The position numbers and the translations under genes were made by a program. A DNA stretch of 64,000 nt, from assembly GCA_036346375.1 (NCBI GenBank), contig CM070508.1, positions 23,070,852-23,134,851 of the forward strand, written 5' to 3'. The DNA is from Guadua angustifolia (Eukaryota; Streptophyta; Magnoliopsida; Poales; Poaceae). Below, piece after piece: positions 11,801 to 23,584 of this stretch (its first letter is position 1; each line of letters opens with the position of its first letter). The notes under the pieces are model-generated. The model worked only from the letters and a program-made list of their open reading frames with translations, was not told the origin of the DNA and searched no databases.

Positions 11801-14800
11801 AAATTTGAAAAATGTTTGCTGATATAAATTATGATGAATAATTTACATCCAGTAAATTTACTGATAGTAAACATTTGTCCTTTTGAAGTTGAAATGTACT
11901 GTGGGAAGGCCTTGTCTTCTGCATGTTTTGTTTTACCTTTTTTTTAAACTTTTTTGGGGGTTCTCTTGGACCTTTTACCTTTTTCAGGTCTGCAGCTATG
12001 GTACACAACTGAAATTCTGACATCATTTTTCTCTCCGCTACTGTGTCTGTTTTCTTCAAATCCTGATTTTTTTTACTATGATATGTCAGCACCAAGTAAT
12101 TCTGTGTATTTAATGTTTTGCTATTTGGTTAATCAGGATGATGATGGTGATAATGCTTTTCACATAGCTGCTGACGCGGCCAAAATGATACGTGAAAATT
12201 TGACTTGGATTGTTCAAATGCTACAACAGCCATCACCTGCTGTTGATGTGAGAAACCACAGGCAAGTCACTAGTGCATGAGTTTAGATTCCGTTAGTTTC
12301 TCCCTTTTGTGGTGTGTAGGTGTTTTCCTCGTTATATTTTTTGGAGTAATCTCTGTCAGGGTACGCCAAACTATTATTTTATGGTGACAATGACATTGAA
12401 GGAAAAACTAAGCAACATCAGATATAACACAATGTTTGGTTGCTTAAATAACTATTTTCATTTATTTGAAACCTTTTCTTGCATGGCTGTTTGAATTATG
12501 TCCTTTTTATTTTCCTTTGAATTCAGTTATGTGATTGTGTGAAGAAAATGATCCCATGGGTTAGTTTGTGTTGTGCAAAATTTGTTTCCTACACTATATG
12601 TTTACGAACATTGTTCCTATCAACTACAGAGGCTGGACACTACGAGATTTTCTGGAGAGGCTCCCACGAGAATGGATTTCTGAAGAACTGATGGAAACAC
12701 TTGAAGATAAAGGAGTTCATCTCTCTCCAACCATGTAAGGAACTCATGCTGTGTTGCTTTTGTCTATCTTTTGCAATATCAGCTGTTTCCTTGATTTTCA
12801 TTAGGTCTCATGTTTAGTTTTTGTTGCTTTGGACTTTTAGTACCTTGGGAAAGTAGCTGTATCCTTCTTGCTGGTCATTGTGAATGCATATTACTTCAAA
12901 ATTATATTTAATGCATCTTCTTAATGCTGTAACCAGATATGAGGTTGCCGATTGGGTGAAATTTAGAAGAACAGTTACTTCTCCGGCTTTTGGCTGGCAA
13001 GGTGCAGGACCCAGAAGCATTGGTTTTGTCCAGTCTATTGTAGACCATGACCACCTTGTTGTCTCATTTTGTTCTGGAGAAGCCCGTGTTTTGGCAAGTG
13101 AAGTTATCAAAGTCATTCCATTAAATAGGGGCCAACATGTTCAGCTGAAACCTGATGTTTTGGAGCCAAGGTAAATGAAATTTGATCCTTTGTATTTCAG
13201 TACTACATCCTATTTTGTGCCTGGTGTCTCACTGTGAAGTGGAGAAAGCTATGCTTAATAATGTGTTTATAAGGTATGTAAAAATTGTGACTCACCATCT
13301 GATATCCTCTGTTTCAGATTTGGATGGCGTGGTCAGTCACGAGATAGCATTGGGACAGTTCTCTGTGTTGATGATGATGGAATCTTGAGGGTTGGTTTCC
13401 CAGGAGCTTCTAGGGGATGGAGAGCTGATCCTGCTGAAATTGAAAGGGTTGAAGAATACAAGGTTGGGAACTGGGTTCGTATTCGTCCCTCACTAACGGT
13501 TGCTGTACACGGCATGGAGTCTATTATTCCTGGAAGTGTTGGTGTTGTATACTCTATCAGACCAGACAGCAGCCTTCTATTGGGCCTTTGCTATTTAGGC
13601 AATCCGTGGCTTTGTGAACCAGAGGAGGTTGAACATGTTGATCCCATCAAGGTAGTTTTTTCTTGTACTCTTTACAATTTTAGTACTCTTTACAATTTTA
13701 TCTCATATGGTCCGTGCTCTTGTGTGTTTACATTTACTCATTACATCAGGGTTTCTTTGGTATCGTGGGGGACTTTTATCTGCACTTTTATTTGACTAGC
13801 CTTTTGGATATAAACTAATCAATACCTATTTTTAAAGGCCATAGAAGAAATATTTTACTAGGATTGGTTATTCAATTTGGTAAAGGTTCTCCTAACTAAT
13901 TAGATTTGACAGCACAGCACAGCAATGACAGACTGGCTTCTGTGATATTTCCTGTCCTACTTTGGTTTTGCCTAGTCAGACTGGCTTCTGTGATATTTCC
14001 TGTCCTACTTTGGTTTTGCCTAGTGTGATGTTCTTGTGTCTGCAAATTTTCCAGATTGGCGATCAAGTATGTGTAAAGAGATCTGTTGCAGAGCCTAGAT
14101 ATGCCTGGGGTGGTGAGACTCATCACAGTGTGGGAAAAATAATCGACATAGAGAGTGATGGTCTGCTCATAATTGATATCCCTAACCGGCTTGCACCGTG
14201 GCAGGCAGATCCATCAGACATGGAAAAGATTGATAATTTTAAAGTATGAAGCTCCCTAATGTTTTCTTTTGAGCTACTCTTTGTTTTGCTGTGCTAGAGC
14301 TACTCTTAGTTCTGCTGTTAGTACAGAAAATTAATTGGATCCTCATCTTCTGTTTCTTTTTGCAGGTTGGTGATTGGGTTAGAGTCAAAGCAACAGTACC
14401 ATCCCCAAAATATGGATGGGAGGATGTTACTCGTAACAGTATTGGGGTAGTTCATAGTCTAGAAGAAGATGGGGATATGGGTGTTGCTTTCAGCTTCAGA
14501 AGCAAGCCTTTTCTTTGCTCAGTTGCAGATGTGGAGAAGGTGCAACCATTTGAGGTAGGGGAAAAGGTTCATGTGTTACCTTCCATATCTCAGCCACGCC
14601 TTGGATGGTCGAATGAAACTGCAGCAACCATTGGGGCCATTTCAAGGATAGACATGGATGGGACTCTAAATGTCAAGGTTTCCGGCAGAAATAGCTTGTG
14701 GAAAGTAGCTCCAGGTGATGCTGAGAGGCTTTCAGCTTTTGAGGTTGGAGACTGGGTGCGCTTGAAACCAAGTATTGGGAGCAGACCTACTTATGACTGG

Positions 14801-15922
14801 AACAATGTTGGGAAAATAAGCATTGCAATAGTCCATAGCATTCAGGACTCAGGGTACTTGGAGTTGGCAGGTTGTTTCATGAAAGGGAAACGGTTAACTC
14901 ATAACACAGACATTGAGAAAGTACAGCCCTTTAAGATTGGTCATCATGTTAAGTTCCGTTCTGGAATTTCAGAGCCCAGGTGGGGATGGAGAGACGCAAA
15001 GCCTGATTCTAGAGGCATAATTGCTGGTGTTCATGCTGATGGAGAAGTAAGGGTGGCCTTCTTTGCTGTGCCTGGACTGTGGAGAGCTGACCCTGCAGAT
15101 CTTGAGATTGAGCAAGTCTTTGAGGTTGGAGACTGGGTTAGGCTGAGGAATGATGCAGATGATTGGAAGTCACTCAAACCAGGTAGCATCGGTGTGGTGC
15201 ATGGGATTGGATACCAAGATGATGTTTGGGATGGAACCATTCATGTGGCATTTTGTGGTGAGCAGGAAAGGTGGATAGGGCCTTCTAGCCAGCTTGAAGG
15301 AGTCAGCAGGTTTGTTGTTGGGCAGCGTGTGCGTATCAGAGGCCGTATTCGCCAGCCAAGATTTGGGTGGTCTAATCATAGTCAGTCAAGTATAGGGACC
15401 ATCTCATCTGTTGATGCAGATGGGAAGCTTAGGATTCATACACCAGCTGGTGCCAGGGCTTGGTTGATAGACCCAGCAGAGGTGGAGAAAGTGGAGGAAG
15501 AGGAGGAAGTCTGTGTCGGAGATTGGGTGAAGGTTAAGGACTGCATTGCAACCCCCACATATCAATGGGGTGATGTGAACCACAATAGCATAGGGGTGGT
15601 CCACCGGGCTGAGGATGGAGAGCTCTGGGTTTCTTTCTGTTTCTGTGAGAGACTATGGTTGTGCAAAGGTTGGGAGGTGGAGAAGGTGAGGCCCTTCCGG
15701 CAAGGTGACAGAGTACGGATACGACCTGGCCTTGTAACCCCAAGATGGGGATGGGGGATGGAGACATATGCGAGTAAAGGTGAGGTTGTAGGTGTTGATG
15801 CAAACGGGAAGCTGAGGATCAAGTTTTGGTGGAGGGATAGACTTTGGATTGCGGACCCTGCTGATATCATTCTCGATGATATTCCATCATTGACGGAAGC
15901 TTCTAATGGCTTTTGTTCATAG
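2846..15922 (+). CDS. KEG: KEG: RING-kinase-ankyrin-HERC2-like E3 ubiquitin ligase (15 coding exons)
   Basis: Exons: 2846-3582, 5680-6030, 6107-6337, 6837-6962, 7040-7373, 7452-7609, 7804-7961, 8146-8267, 8370-8504, 12137-12261, 12630-12734, 12937-13170, 13318-13651, 14055-14243, 14366-15922. All phases agree and give 1631 residues (Arabidopsis KEG is about 1625). RING-HC: C6, C9, C25, H27, C30, C33, C48, C51. An acidic/Ser-rich linker (about 85-102) follows. Kinase-like domain about 131-430: VAVK lysine K174, catalytic loop CMSIKPSN (265-272) with Ser267 where HRD has Asp, and DYG at 285-287 in place of DFG. Ankyrin repeats about 455-835. Twelve HERC2-like repeats of about 63 residues (861 to about 1615), each opening like 'xVGDWVRxKP'. 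In Arabidopsis KEG ubiquitinates ABI5 and related ABA regulators at the trans-Golgi/early endosome; the same role here is inferred. The start was chosen because the RING begins at residue 6 and this is the first ATG of the frame after the pyrimidine-rich leader. No frame disruption is seen. Confidence 0.95.
3583..5679 (+). other. KEG intron 1 (2.1 kb)
   Basis: Donor CTCAG|GTGTGG and acceptor TTGCAG|GTATGG split the codon for Arg246. The unspliced frame would read into a stop at 3613, which would give a RING plus partial-kinase product. Apart from the tandem duplication at 5041-5296, I see only AT-rich intron sequence. Open frames on either strand here are short and chance-like. Confidence 0.85.
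5041..5296. repeat. Tandem duplication (132-bp period) in KEG intron 1
   Basis: The segment starting GTGGATCAAAGTTCATTG at 5041 recurs at 5173 and both copies end near GAAAGAGCTATA (about 5164 and 5296). The copies differ at only a few positions. The duplication is local, not seen elsewhere in the window, and lies about 380 bp upstream of exon 2. Confidence 0.9.
8835..9377. mobile_element. hAT-type non-autonomous element (543 bp) in KEG intron 9
   Basis: The termini are inverted repeats: 5' CAAGGTTGTCAGGATCGTG and the reversed 3' end CAAGGTTGTCAAGATCGTG. They are flanked by GTAATACG (8827-8834) and GTAATAAA (9378-9385), an 8-bp duplication with two differences, as expected for hAT insertions. 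The subterminal DNA is rich in GGATCnTATGATCC-like words. No coding sequence is present. Confidence 0.8.
9465..9654 (-). mobile_element. SINE-like retroposon with 16-bp target duplication in KEG intron 9
   Basis: The 190-bp body is flanked by identical TTTGTGCATGGCTACA at 9449-9464 and 9655-9670. Read on the minus strand, it ends in a GTTGTTGTTATTG tail preceded by an 'aacttctttgggataaaag' segment. That is the 3' end of a short retroposon common in angiosperm genomes; I believe it is Au-SINE-like, but the name is uncertain. A long perfect target duplication and a simple-repeat tail indicate target-primed reverse transcription. Confidence 0.75.
10439..11550. mobile_element. hAT-type element (1112 bp) with coding remnant in KEG intron 9
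   Basis: Perfect 8-bp duplications GTGACGAC lie at 10431-10438 and 11551-11558. Terminal inverted repeats: 5' CATGGTTATCACGATG, reversed 3' end TATGGTTATCACGGTG. At about 11190-11347 on the plus strand there is an acidic open stretch (EEDEVYEP..., ending QDDLDLDIDV and a stop). It resembles the acidic C-terminus of an element-encoded protein and is a remnant only. The element is internally deleted and non-autonomous. Confidence 0.85.
12262..12629 (+). other. KEG intron 10, non-canonical GC-AG intron
   Basis: Exon 10 ends CACAG and the intron begins GCAAGT; the acceptor is ACTACAG|AGGCTG. Joining restores Arg826 and continues into the conserved GWTLRDFLERLPREW segment. The only nearby GT (12265, CAA|GTCACT) would put exon 11 out of frame. 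GCAAGT is the standard 5' consensus of U2-type GC-AG introns, so this is a genuine variant donor, not a mutation that kills the gene. Confidence 0.85.
13929..14024. repeat. Perfect 48-bp tandem duplication in KEG intron 13
   Basis: CAGACTGGCTTCTGTGATAT... at 13929-13976 is repeated exactly at 13977-14024. The second copy ends about 30 bp before the acceptor of exon 14 (14054/14055), so the duplicated DNA covers likely branch-point/polypyrimidine territory. Exact identity suggests a recent event. Confidence 0.95.
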
Positions 15923-16755
15923 GCTTGTGGTATTCTTTTGACCCCATACCTGATTTCTTGCTCCCTTCCATTGTGCAGTATTTCAAATTTAGCAAGATCT
16001 CGATCATGGAGTTGCAAATTGCACATAGGTATCATCGCGTACGCATGGTGGGTTGTATTTGCGTGTTGATATGCAGGGGAGGGGGAGGAATGAAAAGAGG
16101 CTAAACAACTTGAAATAGACATGATAACCACCACCTAGGTTTTTACATGTATAATTATGCACCTGACTCCTTCTCTTTCAGTGTATCATATACCAGTGTA
16201 CAGATTTGGACCTGAACATTAATTTAATTGATAGTGTCCTTGTTATCTTTACTTGTTTGGCTCCTGTGCTGATAGGTTTTCTAAGCCCTGGCTCAGTGTA
16301 GACTGTGGAATGCCAAGCCGTGCCCCATGTCCAGGAAGTGACTACATCCTGCTGCGCATATAGTTCAGATGGTTTTGTGCGTTATTCCCCAGTTGTTGCA
16401 TCTGTTGTACTGTCCTGATGGTTACCAGCTATGTTACAAACTGTTATGCGATCTATGTATATGGCAGCGTAGCAGAACTTCAGGTTTCAGTTGCCCAGAA
16501 GAAGAGCATAGCTTTGTTGTTTCTGTTCCGGGGAATATACCAGTATACTAGACAATAGTTCAGTTCCTTTGCTGTTACCGTATAGAAATAGAGTACTTTT
16601 TAGAGGCAGAGATTACAGCTCCACCGCAAGTTGGAAGAAGGCTTGTACACTTGTACTGGGTGAGTACTGACCATCGACACAACCTCTGATGTCTGAAGCA
16701 TTATTTTGCCAATGAAGTGAAAATTCTTGTAATAAATGTAAATAGGGAACAGGCA
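15923..16755 (+). other. KEG: KEG 3' UTR and polyadenylation region
   Basis: After the TAG at 15920-15922 there is about 800 bp of ordinary unique-looking, T-rich sequence without repeats. The best poly(A) signal is AATAAA at 16731-16736, following TTGTAATAAATGTAAAT. An untranslated 3' intron cannot be excluded. Confidence 0.55.
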
Positions 16756-17445
16756 TGCTAAGCAGCCGATCTGTTAGAAAAGGAGGGAAAAAAAAGAGCT
16801 ATGCAGAGGTTTATGCACCAAGGGCCTCTTTCCGTACTGAAACCCCTGCATAGTTGCATATAAGCCGCTGGTACTGCCACAGTCAGAGAACTACTAACCA
16901 AAGCTTACCCAACAAATATGGTCCAGTAGCATGAGCAACAAAACGGCAAACGATCCGTAGCTATTCGTGTGAGTAGTGAGAACTGACTACGATCAGCTGG
17001 CTTGAGCACTCTGCCGCTCCCAGCCAGCTTAGTTAAACACCCGCGCTCACTAGTAATAAAATGGGTATTCGTATGTATGTTCGTGAGGCAGTACATATCT
17101 ACGCTCCAGAGGCTACGGCGTCTTAAAAAATTTCTTAGTGTGTCCTGGAGACACGTATGTATATGTGCACGTGTGTGTAGTGTACGTGAGTTGTGCGTGT
17201 ACTTTACCAAAAAAAATTAGCTACTTGGGCAGTGGACGGCCATACAACATCAGATGCAATCTTGAACCACGTTGGCTAGCACTGCTATTATGCATTCCTC
17301 CCAAGAAATGATTGCCTCATAATGTCATACGTGCATTGAAGAAGCCATAACAATTCAACTGCAAGGCACCGTTGGACCCTGAAAAGAAGAGCCCTGATGA
17401 ATCTACTGACTTTCACGTAGGATACGTATAGGTCAAAGGCCCTGC
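16756..17445. other. Intergenic, nothing recognised
   Basis: About 690 bp of mixed-composition DNA between the presumed end of the KEG transcript and transposon copy 2. Overlapping open frames on both strands near 16905-17220 are short and show no family similarity I recognise. Confidence 0.5.
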
Positions 17446-17454
17446 GGCCCTGCC

Positions 17455-18950
17455 GAGGTTCAAATTTTCGTCGAAATTCGGCGAAATTTTGGATTTCGGA
17501 CCCCCCTGAGATTACAAATGCCGGGCAAATTTAAAAATGCAAATTTGTTGAACTGCTACAGTAATTTCGGAAATTTCGGGATATTTTGCCGAAATTTCTG
17601 GTTTTGAATCCGGTTTTTGAAGCTTGAGCACCGGATTTGGTCCAATAACCTATTAGAAAGTGATCTTCTATGAAAATTTGTTGAAAAACTAATTTTTTGA
17701 GATTTTTTAAAATTTGGGCAGAAACACTGTCATATTTTTAAAAAATTTTACAAACTTGATAATGATATAAAAAATTTATGGTACCATAATTAGTAGTTTG
17801 GGATCATACAAAAAAAATTTCAAAATAATTTAACATCATTTGTTATCTTTACAAAATCAAAAACAGAATAGACATAATTGGGACAGTAAACTTGTTAGAT
17901 TTTTATAAATTTTCTCGAGTGTGAGCGTCATCTAAAATTTTTATTAAAGATTAATAATTTCCTCAGTAACATTCTATAAAATTTTCAAAAAATTTCAACT
18001 TTCTTTGTTTGCTCAATAAAATCTATCAATGCAGTAAGCACTGAACTTAATTTGTTGTATTATATTTCAAAAATCAAACAGAGAAAGAACATAAATGGCA
18101 CTGTGCCTTCTACGAATTTTATAAATTCACTGTAACGTGATAATGATTCAAATTTTTATGAGATATTAAAAATTTCCTTGTCACCCTTATGTAAAATTTT
18201 TAAAAAATTTAAACCTTTCTTATTGGTAAAGTAAATCTATTACTGATCATCGGCCTTGTAACAGGATAGTAGCACTGTTCTAATTTTTAAAAATTCATGA
18301 AACTTGATCATCATATGAAAATTTTATATGAGAATATTATGGATGTATCAGGACCATCCATAAAAATTTTCAAAATTTTATAACTTCGTTTGTTCTAATT
18401 TTCATTCGGATGAAACTTGCCGCTCAGCGCTTTACCAAGACAGTTCCAATGTTTGAATTTTTAAAAATTCCTCACATTTGATAATCATCTGAAATTTTTA
18501 CATAAATATCATAAATATGTCAGAAATATCCAAAAATAATTTCAAAATTTTCTAAAGTCGTTTGTACTATTTTCATCCGGTTCAAACTTGCCGATCAATG
18601 TTTCATCGGGACAGTACCAATGTTTGAATTTTTGAAAAATACACAGAACTGATAATCACCTGAAAATTTTATGAGAATATTTATAATTTGTCAGGAACCT
18701 ACAAAAAAAATTTTCAAAATTGTTTGACAACGTTTGAACCAATTTTCAGTCAGTGCATTTTGTCCAAAATTTCGGGTAATTTCGGTGAATTTCGGGGTAA
18801 TTTCGGCGAAATTTCGGTACAAAACAAACCGGATTTGAATTTTGCCTTTTGAATTTTGAATGTACTTCGGCCGAAATTACCGAATTTTGTCCGAAATTTT
18901 GGATTTTGGCTTGGTCCAAATTTTTGGCCAAAACGAAAATTTGATCCCTG
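17455..18950. mobile_element. AT-rich inverted-repeat transposon, copy 2
   Basis: A 1496-bp element collinear with 1130-2620. It is flanked by a perfect 9-bp duplication GGCCCTGCC (17446-17454 and 18951-18959). The left end reads GAGGTTCAAATTTTCGTCG and the reversed right end CAGGGATCAAATTTTCGTT, an imperfect inverted repeat. The outer segments are rich in AAATTTCGG words and the core is AT-rich and non-coding. The 9-bp duplication would suit a Mutator-like origin; copies 1 and 3 look more like 8 bp. Confidence 0.8.
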
Positions 18951-19070
18951 GGCCCTGCCCCTTGCTCCCGACGCGGTCGTGCCCACCGCCTTCTCGCATT
19001 TCCATGCTGGTGTTGTTAACCTTGCCTAATAGTCTTTGTAGAGGGCAAAAGTTGCAAGTTTACAACACTA

Positions 19071-19431
19071 GTTCCTGTTTGGAAGCAATGTATTTTCATA
19101 GTTTCTAAGTAATACCATGGTTTCTAAGAATACTACGGTATTTTATATAATAAGACGTTTTGTTACTATACCAAAAACTCTGTATTAAAAACTATAGTTT
19201 GGTAGATACCATAATATTTTTGAAGTATTTGAAACTTCACTCCAACCTAAAGTTTTCATGGTTTTAACTAACTTCTTATCTATTTCCACTCAAATACTAT
19301 GGTTTGTAATGTTGCATCCAAACAGTTGGTAGTTTCAAGGAATACCATAGTTTCAAAGGGGCATGACAAAACAATTACAAACCATAGTATATTAAAACTA
19401 TAGTTTTGAAAATTTATGCTTCCAAACAAGG
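19071..19431. mobile_element. MITE, 361 bp, CCTTGTTTGGAAGCA-type termini
   Basis: Left end GTTCCTGTTTGGAAGCA, reversed right end CCTTGTTTGGAAGCATA. Three-base CTA lies on both sides (19068-19070, 19432-19434), as in PIF/Harbinger (Tourist-like) insertions. The interior is AT-rich with repeated 'accatagt/actatggt' words in both orientations. No coding sequence. Confidence 0.65.
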
Positions 19432-19566
19432 CTAAACTGGAGTTGCAAGTAATTCTGTAGTGTGTACAAACTAGCTCACCACATCAGGGTCATAACTAGT
19501 TTTAAGTTGGCGCCAGAATGATTCGTACACGACATCTCCAATTAATTAGCATATTTGGGACGATGC

Positions 19567-19852
19567 ACTATCTCTGTTTAGAAATATAAGGTCAATAGTT
19601 TAAATAATTTTCTTTAGAAATATAAGTTTTGTATGTAGATTTAATGGGTCTTTTCTTACCATATCTTTTTTTATTCTCTTAATTGCATACATTTATTCAA
19701 TACCACCATACACAAAATATTATCTCTCATATTTCAAAACAATTAAGTGAAGGTATCTAAGTTATTTTTATTTATACTTTTCTTAATTTTACCTTAACCT
19801 TAATCTTTATGTAAAATTAAAATATACCTTATATTTTTAACAGAGAGAGTAT
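19567..19852. mobile_element. Stowaway-like MITE (~285 bp)
   Basis: The left end (CTATCTCTGTTTAGAAATATAAGG) and reversed right end (ACTCTCTCTGTTAAAAATATAAGG) form a diverged inverted repeat of the 'CTCCCTCCGTTT...ATATAAGG' type of grass Stowaway elements, next to TA. Non-coding. Confidence 0.7.
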
Positions 19853-20265
19853 ATCATCATCTTTATACACTTTCGTCGATCTTCAGTGCCACATATGCAA
19901 TCTAATCCCAATTCTTTAGCACAAAAAGGACAAGAGCATCAATCCAATGAAATCAGCTACACACAACCACCGGATTTTCACCATAATTATAACTAAAGCC
20001 CTACTAGTGCTCACTGAAGTGATAAAAAGAGCGGATAAGATCACTAGGTTGGGTTGGGAGTTGGGACCCAGGTGATTGAATATTTGAATGCTACTGTTGC
20101 TACGTTTTTCTCACGGGTGTTGGTTGTAGGCTGCTCTCAGGGCAAATATCTTAAACTTAACATTTACCGAATATGCTGCTCATACCAGATAAGAGTCAAA
20201 GCTTAGCCAACTAGATTACTAATTATACACACAAGGGTGATATAGACATTCTATGACTCCGCAGA
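19853..20265. other. Intergenic, nothing recognised
   Basis: AT-rich unique-looking sequence with no long open frames and no repeats that I can match inside the window. Confidence 0.4.
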
Positions 20266-20269
20266 CTCA

Positions 20270-20690
20270 AACCTACCCCTACACACACAGATATTCAATT
20301 ATTTAGCTATATGTAGAATAGTCTATTATACACTCCAGCCAATCAACACATATCGACTGAGCCACATAATCTAGTACTCAGCGCAATGGATCTGCCCCAG
20401 TCCACTAAGTCTATTAGTTATATGGCCAATCAACTAGTAAATACGTTTCCTTGTTTGTACTAGAATATTTTTTTCTTCGATTTAGTCATAACTTTTTATT
20501 AGCAGCTTTGATTTACAAACGGTTTTTACCAGTAGCTTACTGATGACAGGAAGAATAGAATGATATAAGTCTCACCAATAAATACCACATGAATCAGATT
20601 TTACTGTCAAATAAACATCAATGTACTGACCATGTTGTAAGATTTTACTAATGCATACACTCCACAGGTTGTTGAATATGTGTGTGTGTA
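20270..20690 (+). repeat. Repeat family R, copy 1
   Basis: About 400 bp containing the 'tccttgtttgtactagaat...gatttagtcataactttttat...accagtagcttactga...atgatataagtctcaccaataaatac' order. The same order recurs in direct orientation at about 23985-24370 and 24440-24730, and inverted at about 23585-23915 and 24790-25080. Similarity by eye is roughly 75-85 percent. It is non-coding, and termini or target duplications could not be defined. Confidence 0.7.
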
Positions 20691-20704
20691 TATATATATA
20701 TATA

Positions 20705-21083
20705 TAGGAAAATGGTTATATACTCCTAGGAGTACGTACTCTCACCTCTAGTATACCGCTTAAACAATGTTGTTATACCTCTTTATCCTTTTGATTGTAC
20801 TCTAATACTAATTATAACATACTCTAAAGTGAGTTCCACGAAAAATTTCATTAAAGTCCACCATTTATAGCAATATTTGTTTATATATTCCTTTTACATA
20901 AGGAAACGGTATGTAGTAAAAAAATAAAGGGTTTTGATGAAATTTTTTCAACCATGTTGCGTCGGAGTATCTTAGAATTATTATTGGAGTATACCTAAAG
21001 TGATAAACAAGTATAAAACGTTTATTTAAGTGGTATATTAGAGGTGGGAGTATGTACTCCTAGGAGTACGGAAAAGGCTTCAT
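20705..21083 (+). mobile_element. (TA)n-flanked MITE, copy A
   Basis: It begins GGAAAATGGTTATATACTCC after a (TA)n run (about 20690-20706) and ends GGAAAAGGCTTCA before a TA/TG-rich run. The two ends carry an imperfect ~40-bp inverted repeat containing ACTCCTAGGAGTAC. The same ~370-bp element occurs at 21171-21540 and inverted at 22043-22400. Insertion inside (TA)n microsatellites recalls the rice Micron elements; the relation is inferred, not demonstrated. Confidence 0.8.
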
Positions 21084-21170
21084 ATATATATGTATGTATA
21101 TGTATGTATATATGTATGTATATATGTATATATACGTGTATATATATGTATATATGTGTGTGTGTATATA

Positions 21171-21536
21171 GGAAAATGGTTCCATACTCCTGGGTATACG
21201 TACTCCCACCTTCAATATACCGATTAAATGATGTTGTTATACCTCTTTATCATTTTTAGTATACTCTAATACTGATTATAAGATACTTCAAATTGGGTTC
21301 TACGAAAAATTTCATTAAAGTCTACCCTTTATAGCATAATTTGTTTATATATTCCTTTTACATATAGAAAGGGTATGTAGCAAAAAAATAAAGGGTTTCG
21401 ATGAATTTTTTAGTCATGTCGCATTGGAGTATCTTAGAATTATTATTAGTGTACCAAAAGTGATAAAAGAGTATAAAATATTTATTTAAGTGGTATATGA
21501 GAGGTGGGAGTATATACTCGAAATCTGAGAAAAAGC

Positions 21537-21540
<4 letters not shown>
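21171..21540 (+). mobile_element. (TA)n-flanked MITE, copy B
   Basis: Collinear with copy A, starting GGAAAATGGTTCCATACTCC and ending AAAAAGCTTCA. It sits between a TATATGTA-type tract (about 21083-21170) and a pure (TA)26 run (21541-21592). The right inverted repeat is more diverged (ATACTCGAAATCTGAG) than in copy A. Non-coding. Confidence 0.8.

Positions 21541-21592
<52 letters not shown>
21541..21592. repeat. (TA)n microsatellite, 52 bp
   Basis: Uninterrupted TA dinucleotides between MITE copy B and the foldback element. Translating it gives meaningless Tyr-Ile runs. Confidence 0.95.
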
Positions 21593-21594
<2 letters not shown>

Positions 21595-21599
21595 CAACA

Positions 21600-22400
<801 letters not shown>

Positions 22401-22453
<53 letters not shown>

Positions 22454-22490
22454 TTACTATATATATATATATATAGTAAATTTATCACAT
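22401..22490. repeat. (TA)n runs with a short palindrome
   Basis: (TA)25 at 22401-22450 is followed by AATTTACTA(TA)nTAGTAAATTT (about 22451-22482), a self-complementary stretch around a second TA run. Confidence 0.85.
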
Positions 22491-22766
22491 GGCTATAATA
22501 CGTCACGGTGAGGTTCAAAGAAAATCTAACGACATAAGCAGTAAATTTTAGCATATTTAACAACCAAATCTAAATTATAATACATTTTCATTCCAGAACC
22601 AAGCACATTGAAGTGGATTTCCACTTATCTTTCTATTTTCCTAATTGTGTAGTGAGTCCAACTATTGTCGGTTGTAATCAGATCTTTGATTCTAGGTTGT
22701 TGTAATCCCAACTGAGTGGGAACCTTCCGTGACACCTTGATATAAACATACACGAGGCCTTACAAG

Positions 22767-23318
22767 TAGGGGTGAAAACGGGTCGGATACAAATAGATAT
22801 TGCTCTTTCCGTATCCTAACCCATATTTTTTTACCAGATTCAGAACCTAATGTGAGTTAGCCGGATATGGATACGGATCCAGGTTATTCAAGATACGAAC
22901 ACGGGACAAATATGTCATGGATTCAGGTCAGAAATGAATAAAGATATACAGATAATGCACGTATATATAGAGTAATATATGTTGAATTAAAACTATGCAA
23001 GTACATGACTATAATAGCAAGTTATATATCAATCAAATCAATAGTCACTGAAAGAATATGTTACTTGAGGATCAATAGAACCAATTAATTGTCAACATAA
23101 ATGGCTTGCTATGGAAAAAATGTGATGAAAATAGGCTAGATCTTGCTAATATCCGAATAGGAAAAATGTGGATATCCGAATTCCATCTCGTATTTACCGG
23201 ATATTAGCTGCTTCGAATCTAGATCCTGTCCCAGATTCGATCAAATAGTCAAATCCGGTCCTAACCTGATCTGGTCCCAGATCAATGGAATATATCCTGC
23301 CCGTTTTCACCCATGCCT
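22767..23318. mobile_element. hAT-type element, ~552 bp
   Basis: Left end TAGGGGTGAAAACGGG; the reversed right end reads AGGCATGGGTGAAAACGGGC, a typical grass hAT terminus. TACAAG lies immediately outside both ends (22761-22766, 23321-23326), consistent with a degraded 8-bp duplication. The interior holds 'ggatatccg/cggatat' words in both orientations and no transposase. Confidence 0.7.
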
Positions 23319-23584
23319 GCTACAAGGTATCTTGAGCGGCAATACCATTAGCTTTCATGTATCACAGTAAGGTAGACTGGGATGTCGAGTTATAGGAAGT
23401 TCAGACACGAAGTGGTCAAATGATGCACCTGTTTTGCAGGCTAACTACCTGATCACTGACCACCTAGAACTGCACCGATCGGTCGTTTAGGCAGTAACAC
23501 CCGTAAAAGCTAAATGTGAGTAACAATACTATTGGAAGTTGCAAGTATGGCTAAATCAAATATCCAACAATTTACTGGTTACGT

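Larger units (their letters stand above)
8505..12136 (+). other. KEG intron 9 (3.6 kb), enlarged by transposons
   Basis: Donor CAACAG|GTATTG and acceptor AATCAG|GATGAT lie between the ankyrin exons ending Gln784 and starting Asp785 (phase 0). It is the longest intron of the gene. About half is accounted for by three insertions (8835-9377, 9465-9654, 10439-11550). The rest (9671-10430, 11559-12136) is AT-rich with no recognised feature except an A-rich tract near 9838 and a diverged ~60-bp direct repeat around 10130-10235 (ATCTTCAGAGCAT twice). Confidence 0.85.

Noticed and set aside
13182..13388. Short open frames overlapping KEG introns and exons in other frames
   Set aside because: The spliced KEG frame explains the exons at every junction; the others have no domain and cross splice sites.
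15031..16134. Minus-strand open frames opposite the KEG last exon
   Set aside because: They are shadows of the repetitive HERC2-like coding sequence, with no independent domain.
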